The notes beneath the pieces were generated by a model. The model worked only from the letters and a program-made list of their open reading frames with translations. It did no database searches and was not told the origin of the DNA. Below, in pieces: positions 43,419 through 52,902 of a stretch of 64,000 bases of DNA. Positions within the stretch are counted from its first letter, which is position 1. The number at the start of each line of letters is the position of its first letter. Position numbers and translations under genes: made by a program. Origin of the DNA: DASXMX01 sp036794395 (GTDB lineage: Bacteria > Planctomycetota > Phycisphaerae > Tepidisphaerales > Tepidisphaeraceae); the NCBI GenBank assembly GCA_036794395.1, contig DAIRGS010000002.1:1-64000 (forward strand), written 5' to 3'.

Positions 43419-44588
43419 TCAGAGCGGCAATCGACGCGCAGAAGCAAGGTAGGTGTTGTAGTTTGACTTCGTTTCAGCGATCGAATCCCCGCCAAATTTC
43501 TCCAGCAATGCCCGCGCGATTTCAAACGCGATCACATTTTCCATGATCACCGAAGCCGCGCTGATCGCCGAGATGTCCGACCGCTCCCACCCCGCCTCCG
43601 CCGACGCCTTGGTATTCAGATCGATGCTCTTGAGCGGCTTGCCCAGCGTGCTGATCGGCTTCATCGCCCCGCGAACCACAACCGGCTTGCCGTTGGTCAT
43701 GCCCCCCTCAAGCCCGCCCGCATTATTGCTTCCACGCACAAACCCCAGCGAAGGCGTGTCCTTGGCGCCCGGATCAAATCCAATCTCATCATGCACCTGC
43801 GAGCCCGGCCGGCGCCCCGCCTCAAACCCCAGCCCAAACTCCACGCCCTTAAACGCCTGAATCGCTACCACCGCCCCGGCAATCCGCGAATCCAGCCGCC
43901 CATCCCACGTCATGCACGAGCCCAGCCCGATCGGGCACCCGAACACGTGGGCTTCGACAATCCCGCCAGCCGTGTCCTTGGCCATTTTCTGATCGTTAAT
44001 GAACTGCCGCATCACATCGCTGGCGGCCGGGTCAGGACAATAGATATCCGATTTATCGCGCGCCTTGAGCAGCTCCCGAAAGTTATCTGCGGTCACCTGT
44101 ATACTGGAAGCCGCCGGACCCACCGACCTCACAAACCCAAAAACTTCAATGCCGAACTGTCGAAGCATGCACCGCGCCAATGCCCCGGCCGCCACGCGCG
44201 CCGCCGTCTCGCGCGCGCTGGCCCGTTCCAGCGTCTCCCGGCAATCGGTCGTCAGCCATTTCACGCTCCCCGCCAGATCCGCATGCCCAGGCCGCGGCCG
44301 GCTGAGCGGGGGCGTTGCCGCCGGGTCATCCAGCCGCGAATCCTTGTTCGGAATCAGCATCGTCACCGGCGACCCAATGGTCTTCCCCATCCGCACCCCG
44401 GTGAGGAAATCCACATGATCCACTTCAATTTTCTGCCGCCCTCCGCGCCCATACCCGCCCTGACGCCGCCGCAACTCCCCGTCAATAAAATCCTTATCAA
44501 TCGGAACGCCCGCGGGCAGACCTTCGACCAGTGAAATCAATGCCTTGCCGTGCGACTCGCCGGCGGTTCGATAGCTCAACAAACCCAT
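43419..44588 (-). CDS. aroC: Chorismate synthase
   Basis: Converts 5-enolpyruvylshikimate-3-phosphate to chorismate with reduced FMN, the last common step to aromatic amino acids. The 389-residue protein has the family segments AGESHGKALISLVEGLPAG, RPRPGHADLAG, ASARETAARVAAGALA and NNAGGLEGGMTNGKP. The start at 44588 (MGLLSYRTAGESHGK) is in the usual place. It is single, separated by about 215 bp from purC upstream. Confidence 0.97.
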   Translation of the reverse strand: MGLLSYRTAGESHGKALISLVEGLPAGVPIDKDFIDGELRRRQGGYGRGGRQKIEVDHVDFLTGVRMGKTIGSPVTMLIPNKDSRLDDPAATPPLSRPRPGHADLAGSVKWLTTDCRETLERASARETAARVAAGALARCMLRQFGIEVFGFVRSVGPAASSIQVTADNFRELLKARDKSDIYCPDPAASDVMRQFINDQKMAKDTAGGIVEAHVFGCPIGLGSCMTWDGRLDSRIAGAVVAIQAFKGVEFGLGFEAGRRPGSQVHDEIGFDPGAKDTPSLGFVRGSNNAGGLEGGMTNGKPVVVRGAMKPISTLGKPLKSIDLNTKASAEAGWERSDISAISAASVIMENVIAFEIARALLEKFGGDSIAETKSNYNTYLASARRLPL

Positions 44589-44802
44589 AGTTTGGCAATC
44601 GTATCAAAAGAGCTTCAATATTTCCGCCCGCGCGATCCTGTTGCCGTTCGTCCGCGCGCTCTCGTAGCGATTCCTCGATAAATCGCTCGGACCCTAACCC
44701 ACATTCCCCGCCGTCAAACCCCCACGCCGGGGCATAGTGCAGCGGTACCCCGCGCAGCGTCGCCCCGGGTTCTCAGAACGCCAAGATCCCCCCGACCGCC
44801 AA

Positions 44803-45696
44803 TTAACCATTCCAACGACGACCGGTCAGGAGTTCATACGCTTCCACGTAGCGCTGCCGCGTGCCCAACACGACATCTTCAGGAAGCATCGGCGCAGGCG
44901 GCGTCTTATCCCAAGGCTGCCTCTCCAGCCAGTTCCGAACAAATTGCTTATCAAAGCTCTCCTGATCCCGCCCCGCCCCGTACTTGTCCGCCGGCCAAAA
45001 TCGGCTGCTATCCGGCGTCAGCACTTCATCGATCAGAATGATCTGTCCATCCGGCAGCGTGCCGAATTCGAATTTGGTATCCGCGATGATCACTTCGCGC
45101 GTCGCCGCATAATCCGCCGCCCACCGATAAATGCGCAGCGTTAATTCTCGCAGCTTCTCCGCAAGCGCCTTGCCCACCCGTTGGGCCGTCTCTTCAAACC
45201 CGATGTTGATGTCATGCCCCGATTCTTCCTTCGTGGCAGGGGTGAAAATAGCCTCCGGAAGCTTCTGCGATTGTCCGAGCCCCGCTGGAAGCGCAATTCC
45301 GCAAACCGTCCCCGAATTTTGATATTCCTTCCACCCCGACCCCGCCAGATACCCCCGCGCCACACACTCAATCGGGATCACGCTCGCCTTCTTAACCAGC
45401 ATCGATCGCCCGGCAATTTGATCCGAATACCCCCGAACCGATTCCGGATATCGCGCCACATCCGTTTCGATCAGATGATTCGGAATCCCCAGGTCCTTCA
45501 TCTTCTCAAACCAGAACAGGCTTAGCGCAGTCAGAATCTTCCCTTTTTCAGGTATTCCGTTGGGCATGATGCAGTCGAATGCGCTGATCCGATCAGCCGC
45601 AACAATCAGCAGCGCGTCGCCAAGGTCATACACATCGCGGACTTTCCCGCGACGAACAGGGAAGGGGAGCGACGATTGCATAAGGGCATTGGCCAT
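44803..45696 (-). CDS. purC: Phosphoribosylaminoimidazole-succinocarboxamide synthase (SAICAR synthase)
   Basis: Joins CAIR and aspartate using ATP in de novo purine synthesis. The 297-residue size is that of the longer bacterial/yeast-like form. Motifs include [38 protein letters not shown] and [20 protein letters not shown]. The substrate loop [13 protein letters not shown] is intact. It is transcribed alone on the minus strand. Confidence 0.97.
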   Translation of the reverse strand: MANALMQSSLPFPVRRGKVRDVYDLGDALLIVAADRISAFDCIMPNGIPEKGKILTALSLFWFEKMKDLGIPNHLIETDVARYPESVRGYSDQIAGRSMLVKKASVIPIECVARGYLAGSGWKEYQNSGTVCGIALPAGLGQSQKLPEAIFTPATKEESGHDINIGFEETAQRVGKALAEKLRELTLRIYRWAADYAATREVIIADTKFEFGTLPDGQIILIDEVLTPDSSRFWPADKYGAGRDQESFDKQFVRNWLERQPWDKTPPAPMLPEDVVLGTRQRYVEAYELLTGRRWNG

Positions 45697-45798
45697 CGGC
45701 AGGAAGCGTAAGCACTCCCGCGCAAAAGTAAAAACTGCAATGAACCCAACGCGCCCTGACTCAGCGCGATCGAGTGTTCCTGGACCCGCGAATTATTT

Positions 45799-45869
45799 TG
45801 GGAGTGCGAGGCTCCTGCCGAGCCAATCTGACTGGAAAAAATGCGCTCGGCGGGAGCCTCGCACTCCCA
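45799..45869. repeat. 25-bp-stem hairpin element
   Basis: Positions 45799-45823 and 45845-45869 form a 25-bp stem with one G-U pair (arm begins TGGGAGTGCGAGGCTCCTGC) and a 21-nt loop. It lies in the 250-bp gap upstream of purC and downstream of the DUF4266 gene. No U-tract follows, so it is more likely a dispersed repeat than a terminator. Confidence 0.75.
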
Positions 45870-45947
45870 GAGACGGCACACGCCGTTGCCCTGGTACATG
45901 TCCACGGGCACCCAATCGTGGGTACGGGGCTTAAATGCAGAGCCCCA

Positions 45948-46202
45948 TCAGTTACATCCACACCCGCCGCCACCGACAGACCGGCCGCCACTGGCGGCTT
46001 CGCGGGAAAAATAAACACGGTCGGCCAGCGCGCTGCCGATCGGGTCGCGATCCGGCTGCATGATTTCATCGGCGAGGATCTCACGCTGCCACGGTCTGAC
46101 CGTGCTGCACCCGGTGGCAAGCATCATCAGTAAAGCGGCACCAACAATGTGCGATTTGTATGTGTGCGCCTTTCGACGCTTCATGTTGGCTTGATTGTTC
46201 AT
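45948..46202 (-). CDS. DUF4266 lipoprotein
   Basis: An 84-residue protein with a lipoprotein signal (SHIVGAALLMMLATGCS; lipobox ATGC) and the DUF4266 body: STVRPWQREILADEIMQPDR followed by the terminal GGGGCGCN. The C-terminal Cys pair could bind metal or form a disulfide. It overlaps the thioredoxin-like gene by 4 bp and closes the DUF3570-ApbE-TlpA-DUF4266 operon. In other bacteria DUF4266 and DUF3570 are neighbours (as I recall). Role is unknown. Confidence 0.87.
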   Translation of the reverse strand: MNNQANMKRRKAHTYKSHIVGAALLMMLATGCSTVRPWQREILADEIMQPDRDPIGSALADRVYFSREAASGGRSVGGGGCGCN

Positions 46203-46789
46203 GGCGCTGGCTCTTTGAGAAGCGTTTCGATTTCATCGCGATATTCTTTTACGGTCAGATCTCCGCGAAATCCGGGATGGACGAAGCGGATCTTTCCACT
46301 TCGGTCGATGAGGAACGAAGTGGGCATCGCCTGCACATCCGCCGCGGCCACCAGCTTGTGGTTTGCATCGCGCACAATGGCGAATGAAACCCCCGTCGAC
46401 TTCACGAAGCGCTCCATGTTCTCTCGTTGGTCGTCCACGCTGATGGCCAGAATCGTCAGGCCGCGCTGCCGAAAATCCGATTCGAGTTTTTCCATCGCGG
46501 GGAATGATGCTTTACACGGGGCACACCACGAGGCCCAGAAATCCACGAGCATAACATGCCCCTTCAATTCTCCGGGCAAAGGTCCTTCAAGCTTGAATGA
46601 TGCCAGATCTGGCAGCCGATCGCCCGCCTTCCAACCGGCTCGCGAAAATGAAGCGGTCGCCAGCAAAACAATTGCTATGCAAAGGATTCTGATGCGGACG
46701 GGCAGGCTAAAACAGTGCGTGATTGGCAAACCTCCGGGTTTGGTGGCGAGCGGATCGGGTGGTGATGCAGCCCTCGACGCAGCCGCCAA
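46199..46789 (-). CDS. TlpA/ResA-like thioredoxin-family protein
   Basis: An extracytoplasmic thiol-disulfide oxidoreductase. The thioredoxin domain has the redox motif DFWASWCAPCKASFPAME (WCAPC) and the cis-Pro site AMPTSFLIDRSGKIRF. The hydrophobic segment RILCIAIVLLATASFSRAGW is a signal or anchor. The start is uncertain: TTG 46789 overlaps ApbE by 83 bp, whereas TTG 46728 follows GGAGGT too closely. It sits between apbE and the DUF4266 gene, so it may maintain thiols of the module. Confidence 0.85.
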   Translation of the reverse strand: MAAASRAASPPDPLATKPGGLPITHCFSLPVRIRILCIAIVLLATASFSRAGWKAGDRLPDLASFKLEGPLPGELKGHVMLVDFWASWCAPCKASFPAMEKLESDFRQRGLTILAISVDDQRENMERFVKSTGVSFAIVRDANHKLVAAADVQAMPTSFLIDRSGKIRFVHPGFRGDLTVKEYRDEIETLLKEPAP

Positions 46790-47711
46790 ACTGTTGAATG
46801 AAATCGATCCCTTCGTGCGGCCCGAGAATGAAAGCCGCGGTCGATAAGATTCCGGCCAGCACGCAGTTTGGGGCGATGACCGTGGCGGCCTGGCATCCGT
46901 TGGCTACGGGCCACCCGGTTCTGGGATCGAGAATGTGTCCATAATGACGGCCCTCATGGGTGAACCGCCGGACGTAGTCGCCCGAAGTGGCGACGGCGTG
47001 TTCGGTCAGATGCAACGCGGTCCAGCATTGGCCAGGGTTGTCGGGGTCTTCCAGTCCGATGCACCAGGACTCTCTGCCCGGCGGTTGGCCCCTGACACGC
47101 AGATCCTGGCCGATGTCGATCATCACATCGGTGATCCCGCGATCGAGCGCCATTCGAACCAGTCGATCGACCGCGTATTCCTTGCCGATTCCGCCCAGGT
47201 CAATTCCCATCCCTCTTCTGGGCAATCGAATGTTGAACGGCCGCCGATGCACATTCTCCCAGCCGCACAGCCCCCGCGCCGCTTCAATCGCCGCGGGCGC
47301 CGGAACGGCGGGGGGGTTGGCCTTCCAGTTCCAGAGTCGAAGCAGCGGCAGCGACGCGGGATCAAAGATGCCGTGCGATAGCGCGTGCATCTGGTCGCAC
47401 ATTCCAAAGAGATGCTCGGCCTCGGCGTCGAATTCCACCCAGTCGCCGCCGGCCGCCGTGTTGATCTGGCCGACGATGCTGTCCGACAGGAATCGCGAAT
47501 ATCGCGCTTCAAAACGCGCGATCCATTCGATCGCTTCAGATTGAAAGTCGGCGGCGAGCAGCGGATGCTCGGTGCGAAATAGCAATCGCACCGGCGTGCT
47601 CATCGCGTGGCAAGTGACCTGGCACGCTTCGCCCCATCGCTGGCTCTGAACCGATGGCCGAACACGGTTCATCACAGCTTCAACCAGGCTGGCGGCGGGA
47701 AGAATGGTCAC
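46707..47711 (-). CDS. apbE: ApbE family FAD:protein FMN transferase
   Basis: Attaches FMN from FAD to Thr/Ser of target proteins through a phosphoester bond. The 334-residue sequence has the family signatures GMGIDLGGIGKEYAVDRLVR, TDVMIDIGQDLRVRG and HYGHILDPRTGWPVANG with the Mg-binding Asp. An export signal is not obvious. The immediately upstream DUF3570 gene (14 bp away) has two motifs like ApbE substrates, so that product is the natural target candidate. The 3' end overlaps the thioredoxin-like frame. Confidence 0.93.
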   Translation of the reverse strand: MTILPAASLVEAVMNRVRPSVQSQRWGEACQVTCHAMSTPVRLLFRTEHPLLAADFQSEAIEWIARFEARYSRFLSDSIVGQINTAAGGDWVEFDAEAEHLFGMCDQMHALSHGIFDPASLPLLRLWNWKANPPAVPAPAAIEAARGLCGWENVHRRPFNIRLPRRGMGIDLGGIGKEYAVDRLVRMALDRGITDVMIDIGQDLRVRGQPPGRESWCIGLEDPDNPGQCWTALHLTEHAVATSGDYVRRFTHEGRHYGHILDPRTGWPVANGCQAATVIAPNCVLAGILSTAAFILGPHEGIDFIQQFGGCVEGCITTRSARHQTRRFANHALF

Positions 47712-47724
47712 GATAAGCGTCCTC

Positions 47725-49008
47725 TTAATAGGTGAAATTCAACCCGATGGTGTAGATGTGGGCACGCGGATACGTCGATTGAAGCGTCACTCCATCGAGC
47801 CCGCGCATCCAATAGCGCTGATAGCCCAATTGAAGGTTCCAGTGATCGTGAAGCTTGATCGTCGCATCGATGCCCAGCGTGAAGGTTTCTAGAAATGAAA
47901 GGCGGTAGTCGGATGAAAAAAAGCGAGGCGCTCGGGCGGGATCGTTCTGCGGATCACCTGAAAATTGAATGCCGTAGAAGCTGGCCGCCTCCTGCCGGTA
48001 GTAGCGAAAAGATGGAGCCACCGTTACCCGTCGGCCAAGCTTTTGCAGCCAGGTGATGCCGGCGGTGTTGGCCATGACGCCGAAGGAATCGTGGTAGTAG
48101 CGGTAGGTGCCTTCGACGCTGGCGTTGAGGCGGGGCACGGCCTGGGTCAGCGAAACCATGATCGCCTGCGAATCGCGCGAGCCCGGGCGTTTTTCGCCAT
48201 GAAGGACGACCTGCGCGTTGGCGTTGATGGCTGATTCATCAAACACCACGCCGCGATATGGATCATTGAGATAACCCGCCGCGTGGCTGAAGGTGCCATT
48301 GGCGGTAACGATCGTGCCGGGACTTAAAAGTTGTGTTAAGCCGAGAATCAAATCGTCCGTATTTTTGACCGCGGTATGGCGAAGAAAAGTGAACTCGTTG
48401 CTCAGCACCTGGTCAAACGCGTGCGAGAGGCCCGCGTTCAGTGTCGTGTTCTTGTCGTTCAAGTCGATCGAGTAATTCAGTGCCGCTCCATATGACACGT
48501 AGTCGCGTTCCTTGCTGTAGCTCAGTTCCGGCACAAATTTGCTGGGGCCGAATGTCAGCCCGCTGGAGACATCGATTCCCCGGCGAATGTCCTGGCTATT
48601 GGCCAGCGGAATCGTGTTGTGAGACGTGGCCCCGGTGAGGGGGGATGCTCCGGAAACGCCATCGATTGGCCGGGTAAATCCGGTGATCGTGGCCGGTGGA
48701 ACCGGTGAGTGCGTGCGGGGGTTAATGAGTGTGAGCTGGTTGATGGCCGGTGCGCCGATGGGCGTTGCGCCGGAGATGCCGTCGTACACCCCGCGAAGCG
48801 TGAAATCGGCGGTGGGGCTGAGCGTGACGTGTGCCCTGACGGTATCCGTCTGCACGTTCATCCGGCCATGATCTTCGACATATGCTTCATGGGCATAGCC
48901 GATGGAATCATCCCCCCGGCCCTGCGCTACCGCCAGCAGGGGTACGCTTGCACCCAGCATCCAACGATTCGATCCGATCGGCATGAACACTCCGAAAACC
49001 GATCGCAT
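47725..49008 (-). CDS. DUF3570 outer-membrane beta-barrel-like protein with two candidate flavinylation motifs
   Basis: A 427-residue exported protein with a signal-like N-terminus (NRWMLGASVPLLAVAQG) and alternating strands ending in aromatic YTIGLNFTY, like an outer-membrane barrel. DUF3570 assignment rests on length, composition, RYYHD and SDYRLSFLETFTLGID-like parts, and on the neighbours. Residues D76-T82 read DGISGAT and D116-S122 DGVSGAS, matching the ApbE-substrate pattern D-x-x-[ST]-G-A-[ST] seen in NqrB and RnfD. The start may be 49008 or ATG 48984 (MPIGSNRWM). Confidence 0.82.
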   Translation of the reverse strand: MRSVFGVFMPIGSNRWMLGASVPLLAVAQGRGDDSIGYAHEAYVEDHGRMNVQTDTVRAHVTLSPTADFTLRGVYDGISGATPIGAPAINQLTLINPRTHSPVPPATITGFTRPIDGVSGASPLTGATSHNTIPLANSQDIRRGIDVSSGLTFGPSKFVPELSYSKERDYVSYGAALNYSIDLNDKNTTLNAGLSHAFDQVLSNEFTFLRHTAVKNTDDLILGLTQLLSPGTIVTANGTFSHAAGYLNDPYRGVVFDESAINANAQVVLHGEKRPGSRDSQAIMVSLTQAVPRLNASVEGTYRYYHDSFGVMANTAGITWLQKLGRRVTVAPSFRYYRQEAASFYGIQFSGDPQNDPARAPRFFSSDYRLSFLETFTLGIDATIKLHDHWNLQLGYQRYWMRGLDGVTLQSTYPRAHIYTIGLNFTY

Positions 49009-49017
49009 CTATATGGC

Positions 49018-51009
49018 GTGGGGGCGGTTTATTTCGAAGTAACTGCAAAAGTTGCCGAATCGCGCGCCAGGCGGGATTTTGGCTATGAATGGAATCTGGT
49101 TGTTCTACAGGAGTTCATCATCTTTGGCTTTAATTCTTATCGTGCGCGTCGTCGCGGAAATGGCTTACTGAAAAACAACGGGAGGGCAGCGGCGGAATCA
49201 AAGATCCGCCGGGCGGGCGTCGAGGTGCTTGAGCCGCGTATGCTGATGGCTGAGTCGGCCAGCGCCGCGCTCACCCTCGCCTCCACCACCGGCACCCAGG
49301 CCAATCCCGTCTATCACTACAACGTCACCGTCACTGATACCGGAACAACCAATATTGGCACGTTCTGGCTGGGCTGGATCCCTGGAAAAGATTTCCTGCC
49401 GTCGCTACCCAGCGCCGTCTCCAATCCCACCGGATGGACCAACACCCTCACCGGCAGCAATGACTCAACCGATGGGACCGCAATCGAATGGGTCGCGACA
49501 TCAAACCTGATCACGCCCGGCAACTCGTTGAGCGGATTCAGTTTCACAACCACCGATAGCCCCGCGGCCCTGGCCGCCAATTCGCCGACCCATCCCGCCA
49601 GTCCGGCTTTGACGGCCTTCGTGTACTCCGGCGCGCCGTTATCGGATGCCGGATTTCAGCTTGTCGTTTCACAGGCTGCCACGACCAATGCCAGCACAAC
49701 CACACTGACTTCTTCCGCGCCCACGCGCGCATTCGGCGATGCCGTCACGTTCACGGCAACGGTCGCTTCATCAAACGGCTCGGGAGCGACACCCACCGGG
49801 ACCGTCGCCTTCAGTCAGGATGGAGTAGCGCTGGGCTCATCGGCCATCCAACCCGACGGAACCGCCACGCTGACACGATCCAACTTGCCCGTGGGCACGG
49901 ACCACATCACCGCCACGTATGGTGGAGATACCAATTACACGGGAAGCGCATCGGCTGCCCTTACCCAGAGTATTACGCCACCGGCCAATGCAGTGTTGAC
50001 GACCACGACCCTCGCATCTTCCGCGCCGTCAGCGGTGTCGGGGACGGCCGTTGTACTCACAGCCACGATCACCCCCGCAACCCCCGGCGCTGCGCCAACC
50101 GGCACCGTCAGCTTCGCGCAAGGCGCTACGGTGCTCGGAACTGCGCCGGTGCAGAGTGATGGAACCGCCGCGCTCACGACTAGCTCGCTGACTGTCGGCG
50201 CGGATTTGATCATCGCCACCTACACCGGCGACAACGCCTACGGGATCAGTGCCTCGTCACCATTCACGCAAACGATCACCGCGCCATTGACGCTCGCGCC
50301 AACAATCACCAAATCGACACTCCCGGCTGCGATCGTTTCCGGGGCCGCCGCTCACGGCTCCGCCACCGTCAGCATCGCCAATCAAACCGCCGCGACGATC
50401 AAGGGCAAAACCACGCTGGCGATCTTCGCCAGCACAACCGGCGCGATCGACGGTTCCTCCATCCTGCTGGGCCAGACGCCTAAAACGCTTAACGTAACCA
50501 CCGCCAAGCCCACTTCAGCGTCGGTCAATCTGAAAATCGCAGCGGCCGCTCTGCCGGCGGGTCATTACACCCTGTTCGCCCGCGTAACCGATGCCAACGG
50601 AAACGCGTCGGATTCTCCAGCCGGGCCGACGCTGGACGTGGCGGCTCCGTTTATCGCGTTAGCCGAGACCCTGGCCAGCTCCTCACTCCCCACGACCGCC
50701 ACCGCCAATTCCAAATCGCATGGCTCGGCAATCCTCGCCGTCACCAACAGCGGAAACATCACCACCGCCGCCACAAGCACCCTCGCTCTGTTCGCCACCG
50801 CCAACGGCACCATCGACGGAACCTCGCTCCAGCTCACCACCGTGACCCAACCCCTCAAAATCAAGCCCGGCAAGCCCGCCCGTGCCGGCATCCCCTTAAA
50901 ACAAATCCCCGCCATCCCACCGGGGAGCTATACGATCGTCGCCCAGATCACTGACCCCGACGGTGCGCTCTCTTCCGTTCTGGTTGGCTCTCTAACAATC
51001 ACCGCGTAG
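49018..51009 (+). CDS. Large secreted protein with LEPR motif and Ig-like (Big_5/Ig_3-like) repeats
   Basis: The N-terminal region has basic RRRGNGLLKNNGRAAAESK followed by VEVLEPRMLMAES, the LEPR motif typical of planctomycete surface proteins. Then come a conserved-repeat (CARDB/DUF11-like) stretch, two bacterial Ig-like repeats (TGTVAFSQDGVALGSSA ... ATYGGDTNYTGSAS and TGTVSFAQGATVLG ... ATYTGDNAYGISAS), and two further repeats about 120 residues each. The start is unclear: a GTG at 49018 is in frame and outside the DUF3570 gene, but 10 bp is too short for two divergent promoters. A start closer to the LEPR is possible. Confidence 0.75.
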   Translation: MGAVYFEVTAKVAESRARRDFGYEWNLVVLQEFIIFGFNSYRARRRGNGLLKNNGRAAAESKIRRAGVEVLEPRMLMAESASAALTLASTTGTQANPVYHYNVTVTDTGTTNIGTFWLGWIPGKDFLPSLPSAVSNPTGWTNTLTGSNDSTDGTAIEWVATSNLITPGNSLSGFSFTTTDSPAALAANSPTHPASPALTAFVYSGAPLSDAGFQLVVSQAATTNASTTTLTSSAPTRAFGDAVTFTATVASSNGSGATPTGTVAFSQDGVALGSSAIQPDGTATLTRSNLPVGTDHITATYGGDTNYTGSASAALTQSITPPANAVLTTTTLASSAPSAVSGTAVVLTATITPATPGAAPTGTVSFAQGATVLGTAPVQSDGTAALTTSSLTVGADLIIATYTGDNAYGISASSPFTQTITAPLTLAPTITKSTLPAAIVSGAAAHGSATVSIANQTAATIKGKTTLAIFASTTGAIDGSSILLGQTPKTLNVTTAKPTSASVNLKIAAAALPAGHYTLFARVTDANGNASDSPAGPTLDVAAPFIALAETLASSSLPTTATANSKSHGSAILAVTNSGNITTAATSTLALFATANGTIDGTSLQLTTVTQPLKIKPGKPARAGIPLKQIPAIPPGSYTIVAQITDPDGALSSVLVGSLTITA

Positions 51010-51019
51010 ATGCCCCCGA

Positions 51020-51295
51020 CTAAATGATTGTGCGCGATTCCGCGCTTTGTGACATGGGGCTTCCAGCCCATGATCGAGGGAGTTGACCATCAGCGACGGG
51101 TTAGATGTGGGAAAACCAAGTTTCGACAGTTGGACAACCTTCCGAATTGCCGCCAGAAAATGCCCGGTTCGGGCGAGTTGGTTTTCCCACAATTCACCCG
51201 GCGCCAGACCCGAAGCGTCCCCGACCACGGCCAGGAAGGGCGTGCCCCTAAAAAGGCAATGGCGCTGAATCGCGCACGGTCATTTCGTAGAGGTA
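51020..51295. repeat. Long palindromic element, copy D
   Basis: This fills the gap before the sulfatase gene. The arms AGATGTGGGAAAACCAA (51103-51119) and TTGGTTTTCCCACA (51178-51191) enclose the core with TTGGACAACCTTCCGAAT and CAGAAAATGCCCGG, in the orientation of copy B. The outer GGGCTTCCAGCCCATG hairpin is at 51056-51071. It is 36 kb from copies A-C. Confidence 0.8.
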
Positions 51296-51379
51296 CGCGC
51301 ATATCCCGCGAGTTGCGTCGTGATCGCTCCGCTCAATCCGATGTGATATCCTTCCTGGAACCCCCACCGGAGGATCCAC

Positions 51380-52855
51380 ATGCCGCGCATCTCAATGCTT
51401 CTCGTGCTTGCAATGTTCATGGCCAATGTGGCGCAGGCCGCGGATCGTCCGCCAAATGTCGTGATCGTTTTCGTCGATGACATGGGCTACGGCGATTTGA
51501 GCTGCTACGGGGCGAAAGGGTATCAAACACCCAATCTCGATCGCATGGCCGGCGAGGGGATGAAGTTCACCGACTTCTACGTCGGCCAGGCAGTGTGCAG
51601 CGCCTCGCGAGCTGCTCTACTGACCGGGTGCTATCCGGTGCGGGTGAGCATTCTCGGCGCGCTCTCTCCCGAATCAAAAATCGGCATCAGCGACCACGAG
51701 CAATTACTGCCTCAGCTGTTGAAAAAGCGGGGATATGCCACCGCGCTCTACGGCAAATGGCACTTGGGCGATTCCCCCCAATTCCTCCCCACCCGTCACG
51801 GCTTCGATGAATACTTCGGCCTGCCCTATTCCAACGACATGCTCCAGCGCCCCGACCGACCCAACTATCCGCAACTGCCACTGGTCGAAAACGGAAAAGT
51901 CCTCCAGCGAAATCCCGATCAGTCGCAGCTGGTGACCTGGTATACCGAAAACGCCATCTCATTTATCTCCCGTCACAAAGACGCGCCGTTTTTCCTCGAA
52001 GTTGCCCACAACATGCCCCACGTGCCGCTGCATGTGTCCAGCAAATTCAAAGGCAAAACCGAGCGTGGACTGTACGGCGATGTGCTGGAGGAAATTGACT
52101 GGTCGGTCGGCCAGATCCTCGATGCGATCAAATCCAACGGCCTCGAATCCAACACGCTGGTGATCTTTACTTCCGATAACGGCCCCTGGCTTTTATACGG
52201 GGATCATGCCGGCTCAGCCGGCCCGCTGCGCGAGGGGAAAGCTACCACCTTCGATGGCGGCGTTCGCGAGTGCTGCATCATGCGCTGGCCCGGAAAAGTG
52301 CCCGCCGGCCAGGTGTGTCATGAGATGGCGTGGTCAATGGACGTGCTTCCCACCGTCGCGAAGCTGACCGGCGCCCAGGTTCCCAACGACCGCATCATCG
52401 ACGGCAAGGATATCTGGCCGCTGATCACCGGCGCCTCCGGCGCTAAAACGCCTCACGAAGCCTATTACTACTATTGGGGCCGCGAGCTCCAGGGCATTCG
52501 ATCCGGCAACTGGAAGCTGCACCTGCCCCACGACTACGTCCACCCCGACCCAGCCGGAAAGGGAGGCAAGCCCGGCAAATACACCACGCTCAAGATTGCA
52601 TCATCACTCTACGATCTGACTTCAGATCCCGGCGAAAAAACCGACGTCGCCGCCCAACATCCCGACGTCGTCCAACGCCTTGAAGCAATCGCCGCCCGCG
52701 CCCGCGCCGATCTGGGCGACTCCGCAACGAAAACCCAAGGTGCGAATGTCCGCGACTGCGCCCACCTCGACAACCCGCCCGGCTTTCGCGCCCAGGCCAA
52801 AGCCGCCCCCAACTCGCCTCGCCCCGACGGCCTCGTTCACGCCGGTGAAGACTGA
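51380..52855 (+). CDS. Sulfatase (arylsulfatase family, formylglycine-dependent)
   Basis: A secreted 491-residue sulfatase. The signal peptide is [17 protein letters not shown]; the metal site starts [20 protein letters not shown] (D33, D34). The formylglycine signature is [11 protein letters not shown] with the modified Cys at residue 73. Further motifs are YGKWHLGD and FTSDNGPW. It hydrolyses sulfate esters, likely from sulfated polysaccharides, a trait enriched in Planctomycetes. It is alone, with repeat element D just upstream. Confidence 0.95.
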   Translation: MPRISMLLVLAMFMANVAQAADRPPNVVIVFVDDMGYGDLSCYGAKGYQTPNLDRMAGEGMKFTDFYVGQAVCSASRAALLTGCYPVRVSILGALSPESKIGISDHEQLLPQLLKKRGYATALYGKWHLGDSPQFLPTRHGFDEYFGLPYSNDMLQRPDRPNYPQLPLVENGKVLQRNPDQSQLVTWYTENAISFISRHKDAPFFLEVAHNMPHVPLHVSSKFKGKTERGLYGDVLEEIDWSVGQILDAIKSNGLESNTLVIFTSDNGPWLLYGDHAGSAGPLREGKATTFDGGVRECCIMRWPGKVPAGQVCHEMAWSMDVLPTVAKLTGAQVPNDRIIDGKDIWPLITGASGAKTPHEAYYYYWGRELQGIRSGNWKLHLPHDYVHPDPAGKGGKPGKYTTLKIASSLYDLTSDPGEKTDVAAQHPDVVQRLEAIAARARADLGDSATKTQGANVRDCAHLDNPPGFRAQAKAAPNSPRPDGLVHAGED

Positions 52856-52902
52856 ACGCGATTCGTATAGGGTTTTGAAATCCCGCGAGAAAGGTGTCTT
52901 GG

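Noticed and set aside
51028..51480. 150-codon plus-strand frame before the sulfatase
   Set aside because: It covers repeat element D and runs out of frame into the sulfatase start.
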